64,000 nt of DNA from CAZHNW01 sp942491575 (GTDB lineage: Bacteria; Spirochaetota; UBA4802; UBA5550). The stretch lies in contig CALOBT010000025.1 in the NCBI GenBank assembly GCA_942491575.1, forward strand, positions 3,100,001 through 3,164,000, given 5' to 3'. A program made the translations under genes and the position numbers. Shown here one piece after another: positions 61,491 through 64,000 of the stretch; position 1 is the stretch's first letter; every line of letters begins with the position of its first letter. The notes below the pieces were generated by a model. It was given only the letters and a program-made list of their open reading frames with translations. It did not search any database and had not been told where the DNA came from.

Positions 61491-61609
61491 TTCTTCCTCT
61501 CCCTGTATATTTTTCAATTATATAAATATTCAGGTAAATATATTGACATAAATATTGAAAATTATAAATAAAAATAATTACTTCACAGGGGAAAATAAAG
61601 GAGAAATCA

Positions 61610-61873
61610 ATGAAAAAGATTTTGGGAATCTCAATTTCAGTATTTGCTATTCTATTCATGATTATGTTAACCACTGATGGATCAACAAGGGATATTGGCG
61701 ACAAGTGTACTATGGATATACAATGTGGGGTGGGGAAAAAATGCTCCGATGGTATTTGTACAGGTGGTATCGTTCCTAAAATTAAGGGCAAATGTGTCAG
61801 GGGAAAATTCGGCAAAAAAGTTTGTACAAACACCGGAGAAGAATGCAGCAATAACAGCGAATGTTGGAATTAA
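61610..61873 (+). CDS. Small secreted cysteine-rich protein
   Basis: 87 residues. AAGGAG before the ATG. Signal peptide (MKKILGISISVFAILFMIML) and then a mature domain of about 60 residues with eight Cys: DKCTMDIQCGVGKKCSDGICTG, GKCVRG, KKVCTNTGEECSNNSECW. The Cys spacing (C-x5-C-x5-C-x4-C) resembles disulfide-knotted EB-type modules. All eight could pair in a folded extracytoplasmic domain. TTGACA at 61543-61548 with TATAAA 14 bp on is a weak promoter guess. Function unknown. Confidence 0.62.
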   Translation: MKKILGISISVFAILFMIMLTTDGSTRDIGDKCTMDIQCGVGKKCSDGICTGGIVPKIKGKCVRGKFGKKVCTNTGEECSNNSECWN

Positions 61874-61944
61874 ATGTATTACTCATCCTTAATTAAGCTT
61901 TCAGATAAAAACGCTGGATCATATTATCAAAAATGAGCGATAAG

Positions 61945-61981
61945 CCTGTCACGCCTCCATTTAGATAAAAAGGGTGACAGG
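61945..61981. repeat. Inverted repeat in the gap between the Cys-rich and Nudix genes
   Basis: CCTGTCAC (61945-61952) and GTGACAGG (61974-61981) with a 21-nt loop. No T-run follows on either strand. It may be an operator or the remains of a mobile-element end. The rest of 61874-62046 shows nothing. Confidence 0.4.
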
Positions 61982-62341
61982 AAATCGTTTTCTGCGACAA
62001 ATGAAAAAGGATTAATTATTATTTAAATATAATATATAATAGCCACTTACTTAAATGGGGTGTATCCCTGTTTTAATAGATTTTCTTGTGGGACGAAAAG
62101 GGGCTGGGGTGGATGATTCCAATCAAACCATTCCCATTTCTCACATTTTTCAGGCTCCATAATTTGCAGTTCCCCTGAATCATAATCAGCTATCATAAAT
62201 ATTGTAATATAATGCTTCGCTTCTACGGAGAAAATATCGTTGGTAGCGGCGGCAAAACGAATATTTTTTATTTTTAATCCTGTTTCTTCATATGTTTCAC
62301 GAATGGCGCATTGCACTGCACCCCAGAAACTGTAAATAACT

Positions 62342-63136
62342 TTAATGCATAAATTGTGATTTCTCTAACTTTTTCCTATATTCCACAGGCGTTAAATTCT
62401 CTATCGATGAATGTGGTCTGATAGAATTATATTTATCAATGAAATTAAAAATCGAATCAGCTGATTCTTCCTTGTTATCATAATCTGAAATATTTATTTC
62501 CTGGCGTTTAACCGTGCTGTTAAACGATTCTGCATGAGCATTCTCATATGCATTACCTACACACATAGATATTTTCATCTCTAATAATTTCAGTCTTTTG
62601 ATATAGGCAACTGAACAATATCTTACATCTGAGTCTGTATGATGTATACAGTTCTTTAGGTTAAGATTTCCTCTGTTTTGTATAGCATCCTCCAGGGCAG
62701 CCAGTACAAGCTCTGTATTGTTTCTATCTGAAACCGCCTCTCCTATTATCTCACGATTATGTCTGTCCATCAGGGTTGCAAGAAAATGATCTTTGCCCCT
62801 GACATCATAGGCAGTTACATCACCAACAACCAATTGGTTAATATCAGTTGTTTCAAAATTCTTGATAAGATTTTTATATTTTTTGAGATTATGACTGGAA
62901 TCAGTTGTTTTCGTTCGAAATTTCTTCTTTTTCCTGCATAAAAGGTTTTTTTCGCGCATTATTCGATTAACTTTTTTGTGGTTTATCAGCATTTGGCGGT
63001 TCAAATAAACTGTAACCGGCCTGTAGCCAGATTCAGGCACCAATTCAATATAGTCCTCAATTTCCTTTGCAATCATCATATCATCTGTATCCTTTTCAAA
63101 TTTTCTGTAATAGTAGGTTGAAATGCTTAAACCCAT
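62342..63136 (-). CDS. IS3-family transposase OrfB (DDE integrase domain)
   Basis: 264 residues from the internal ATG; the frame stays open further upstream (EYLAPEFGVVKSCKAMGL), as expected for a product made by -1 frameshifting from OrfA. HTH_21-like N-terminus (SGYRPVTVYLNRQ, VNRIMREKNLLCR), then the rve core with the catalytic Asp in VVGDVTAYDV, Asp in HHTDSDVRYCS and Glu in NAHAESFNSTVK. Ends within the left inverted repeat, usual for IS3. Confidence 0.92.
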   Translation of the reverse strand: MGLSISTYYYRKFEKDTDDMMIAKEIEDYIELVPESGYRPVTVYLNRQMLINHKKVNRIMREKNLLCRKKKKFRTKTTDSSHNLKKYKNLIKNFETTDINQLVVGDVTAYDVRGKDHFLATLMDRHNREIIGEAVSDRNNTELVLAALEDAIQNRGNLNLKNCIHHTDSDVRYCSVAYIKRLKLLEMKISMCVGNAYENAHAESFNSTVKRQEINISDYDNKEESADSIFNFIDKYNSIRPHSSIENLTPVEYRKKLEKSQFMH

Positions 63137-63153
63137 AGCTTTACAGCTTTTGA

Positions 63154-63483
63154 CTACTCCGAATTCCGGGGCGAGATACTCCCTGATGATTTTTCTTTTT
63201 TCCTCAGTTGTTTTAGTATTTTTTCCGTTTTTTTTAGAATGTGATTCTCAAGGGCAAGATCACTTACCGTTTCTTCGAGATCTTTAATACGCTTTTTAAG
63301 TTCAGCTGTCTCCTGCTCATCTGTATCGTAGTCACCCACAGAGAATATATCTCTCCATTTGTATAAAGTTGTACTTGTTATTCCTTCACGCTTAGAAATC
63401 TCTGCAGCTGTTGATATCCCCATGAGCAATTCATGAGCTATCTTCTTTTTAAATTCTTGACTGTATCTTTTTCTTGTTATCAT
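63154..63483 (-). CDS. IS3-family transposase OrfA
   Basis: 109 residues. HTH at the N-terminus (YSQEFKKKIAHELLMGISTAAEISKREGITSTTLYKWRD..) and a leucine-zipper-like helix (ELKKRIKDLEETVSDLALENHILKK). An A6 run on the minus strand (63196-63201) near its end is the likely -1 slip site leading into OrfB, but it is not the classical A-AAA-AAG heptamer in frame. CTAGGAGAAT-like bases before the ATG include GGAG. Confidence 0.88.
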   Translation of the reverse strand: MITRKRYSQEFKKKIAHELLMGISTAAEISKREGITSTTLYKWRDIFSVGDYDTDEQETAELKKRIKDLEETVSDLALENHILKKTEKILKQLRKKEKSSGSISPRNSE

Positions 63484-63791
63484 AATGCTATTCTCCTAAA
63501 ACATGTATTTTTTGTCATTACAGTTTTAGGGGTGCAGACCACATTCTTCCCAGGTTTCATTAAATTCTAAATGGCCACCTGGAAAACTCCATGATCCATT
63601 CCCGTGCGAATTTTTCCGTTTGCCGTAGAGAACTTTATTATTTTTTAGAATCAGGATCCCTACCCCGACTTTCGGTATATTTTCCATATATTTAAATTAC
63701 TTCCTTCTTATTTTATTGAATTGAAATATAAAAAATTTCATTTCTCCTAGTACATTGTAGTGAAAAAACGATCCGGGTCCGAAGGCAATGG

Positions 63792-63837
63792 ATCGAAACT
63801 ATTTATTAAAATAAATATTTTAATAAATAGTTTCGAT
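63792..63837. repeat. 46-bp near-perfect palindrome over the 3' end of the terminal GNAT gene
   Basis: Arms of 22 bp (63792-63813 and 63816-63837) are perfect inverted copies with AA between. The right arm contains the last codons of the GNAT gene, so the left arm is an inverted copy of a coding end. It is too AT-rich in its centre to be a normal terminator, but a hairpin at the mRNA 3' end is possible. It resembles the long inverted repeat at 25329. Confidence 0.75.
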
Positions 63838-64000
63838 TTTCATTATAACAGCATCCTTACCACCATGCTCTATGTGCTCAATAACCTTCCAGCCCTGCTG
63901 TGAATAGAATGATTCACGATCAGGTGTAAATAGATAAATCTCCTTAAATTGATTCTCTCTTGCCTTTTCCACTACAGCCCTACATAAAGCCGAACCTATC
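63820..64000 (-). CDS. GNAT acetyltransferase, C-terminal part (runs off the window)
   Basis: About 59 codons of open frame reading from the window edge to a TAA at 63820-63822: IGSALCRAVVEKARENQF, FTPDRESFYSQQGWKVIEH, VIMKIETIY. This is the acetyl-CoA-binding helix and C-terminal strand of a GNAT (Y-x-x-x-G-W). The start lies beyond 64000. Its 3' end is part of the palindrome at 63792. Confidence 0.8.
   Translation of the reverse strand, partial: IGSALCRAVVEKARENQFKEIYLFTPDRESFYSQQGWKVIEHIEHGGKDAVIMKIETIY

Larger units (their letters stand above)
62317..63536 (-). mobile_element. IS3-family insertion sequence, 1220 bp
   Basis: Bounded by terminal inverted repeats that begin TGCACCCC at each end: left 62317-62338 and right 63515-63536 agree over the first 20 or so bases with two mismatches (CCAGAAACTG against CCTAAAACTG). 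The size, the OrfA/OrfB pair in a -1 relation, and TG..CA ends are those of the IS3 family. Both open reading frames are intact, so the element may still be active if the frameshift works. Confidence 0.9.
62047..63687 (-). pseudogene. Nudix hydrolase gene split by an IS3-family insertion
   Basis: The 5' part (63537-63687, ATG at 63687) encodes MENIPKVGVGILIL..KVLYGKR and SWSFPGGHLEFNETWEEC. The 3' part (62047-62316) encodes CAIRETYEETGLKIKN.. to QGYTPFK. Joined, they give an uninterrupted Nudix box G-x5-E-x7-R-E-x2-E-E-x-G-L; the element lies between EEC and AIRE, inside that box. The Cys codon is present on both sides, so a few bases were duplicated, though no clean target duplication is seen. 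The insert abolishes function, so this is a broken gene; before that it would have hydrolysed a nucleoside diphosphate linked to X. Confidence 0.9.

Noticed and set aside
61543..61570. Promoter before the secreted Cys-rich gene
   Set aside because: TTGACA is perfect but the best -10 is 14 bp away, too close, and the alternative at 16 bp is weak; not listed as a feature.
63196..63201. Classical A-AAA-AAG frameshift heptamer in the IS3 element
   Set aside because: The A6 run exists but is in the wrong register for the standard heptamer, so it is described only as a plausible slip site.
59872..63687. Integron cassette array (run of small, low-GC, single-gene units)
   Set aside because: Looked for attC core sites (GTTRRRY with matching RYYYAAC) between the genes; only an isolated GTTAAGC near 59843 matches, without a partner, and several gene gaps are too short to hold attC.

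Overview
The window reads as chromosomal DNA of a spirochaete. The clearest marker is a pair of FlaB-type periplasmic flagellin genes (35805-37717, minus). Many lipoproteins, signal-peptide beta-barrel candidates and OmpA/TolB-like envelope proteins fit a double-membrane cell. A 5S rRNA gene stands alone at about 47004-47118 (minus) with its own promoter and terminator; dispersed rRNA genes are known in Leptospira and some relatives. I cannot name the genus from sequence alone.

Layout. 0.4-13 kb is an envelope block. A tight three-gene operon holds an AsmA-like inner-membrane bridge protein, a DUF1318 (YdbL-like) lipoprotein, and a 2555-residue lipoprotein with a TolB-like propeller, TPRs and two CHAT-like domains lacking the catalytic Cys. 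A FecR-domain exported protein follows. 13-17.3 kb is one large minus-strand fusion of two 2-hydroxyacyl-CoA dehydratase activase modules and a dehydratase-like region. 17.8-26 kb carries an SfsA-DUF123 fusion, a GNAT, a 33-residue basic protein, a beta-barrel candidate, an alpha/alpha-toroid protein, a zinc-ribbon/acidic-repeat/DUF4389 membrane protein and an OmpA-PD40 lipoprotein. 27-35 kb has tex, a DUF3795 protein, a cNMP-binding regulator, aconitase and another barrel. 35-38 kb is the flagellin pair.

38-54 kb is mostly housekeeping and regulation: a beta-CASP RNase-like protein, a STAS protein, an XRE regulator, moeA / PP-loop thiolase-like / purN, MarR-MATE, the orphan 5S, a GAF-GGDEF diguanylate cyclase, a TetR regulator with an SRPBCC protein, and uvrB-nadC-PPIase. 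Three related small lipoproteins (43.8, 46.4 and 50.3 kb) are scattered through it. Several regulators sit beside inverted repeats that look like their operators (XRE 40763-40797, MarR 44270-44289, TetR 49342-49351).

54-64 kb is more accessory: APC and MFS transporters, a methyltransferase with a lipoprotein signal, then a visibly AT-rich run of small single genes (DUF3592-like, truncated GNAT, DUF2569-like, a small secreted Cys-rich protein). It ends in a 1.22-kb IS3-family element that splits a Nudix hydrolase gene inside its Nudix box, and in a GNAT fragment cut by the window edge.

The best candidate for an under-described system is the 476-11671 operon. It pairs a YdbH/YdbL-like lipid-transport module with a giant pseudo-CHAT lipoprotein. 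This is inference from domain architecture and gene overlap, not a demonstrated function.
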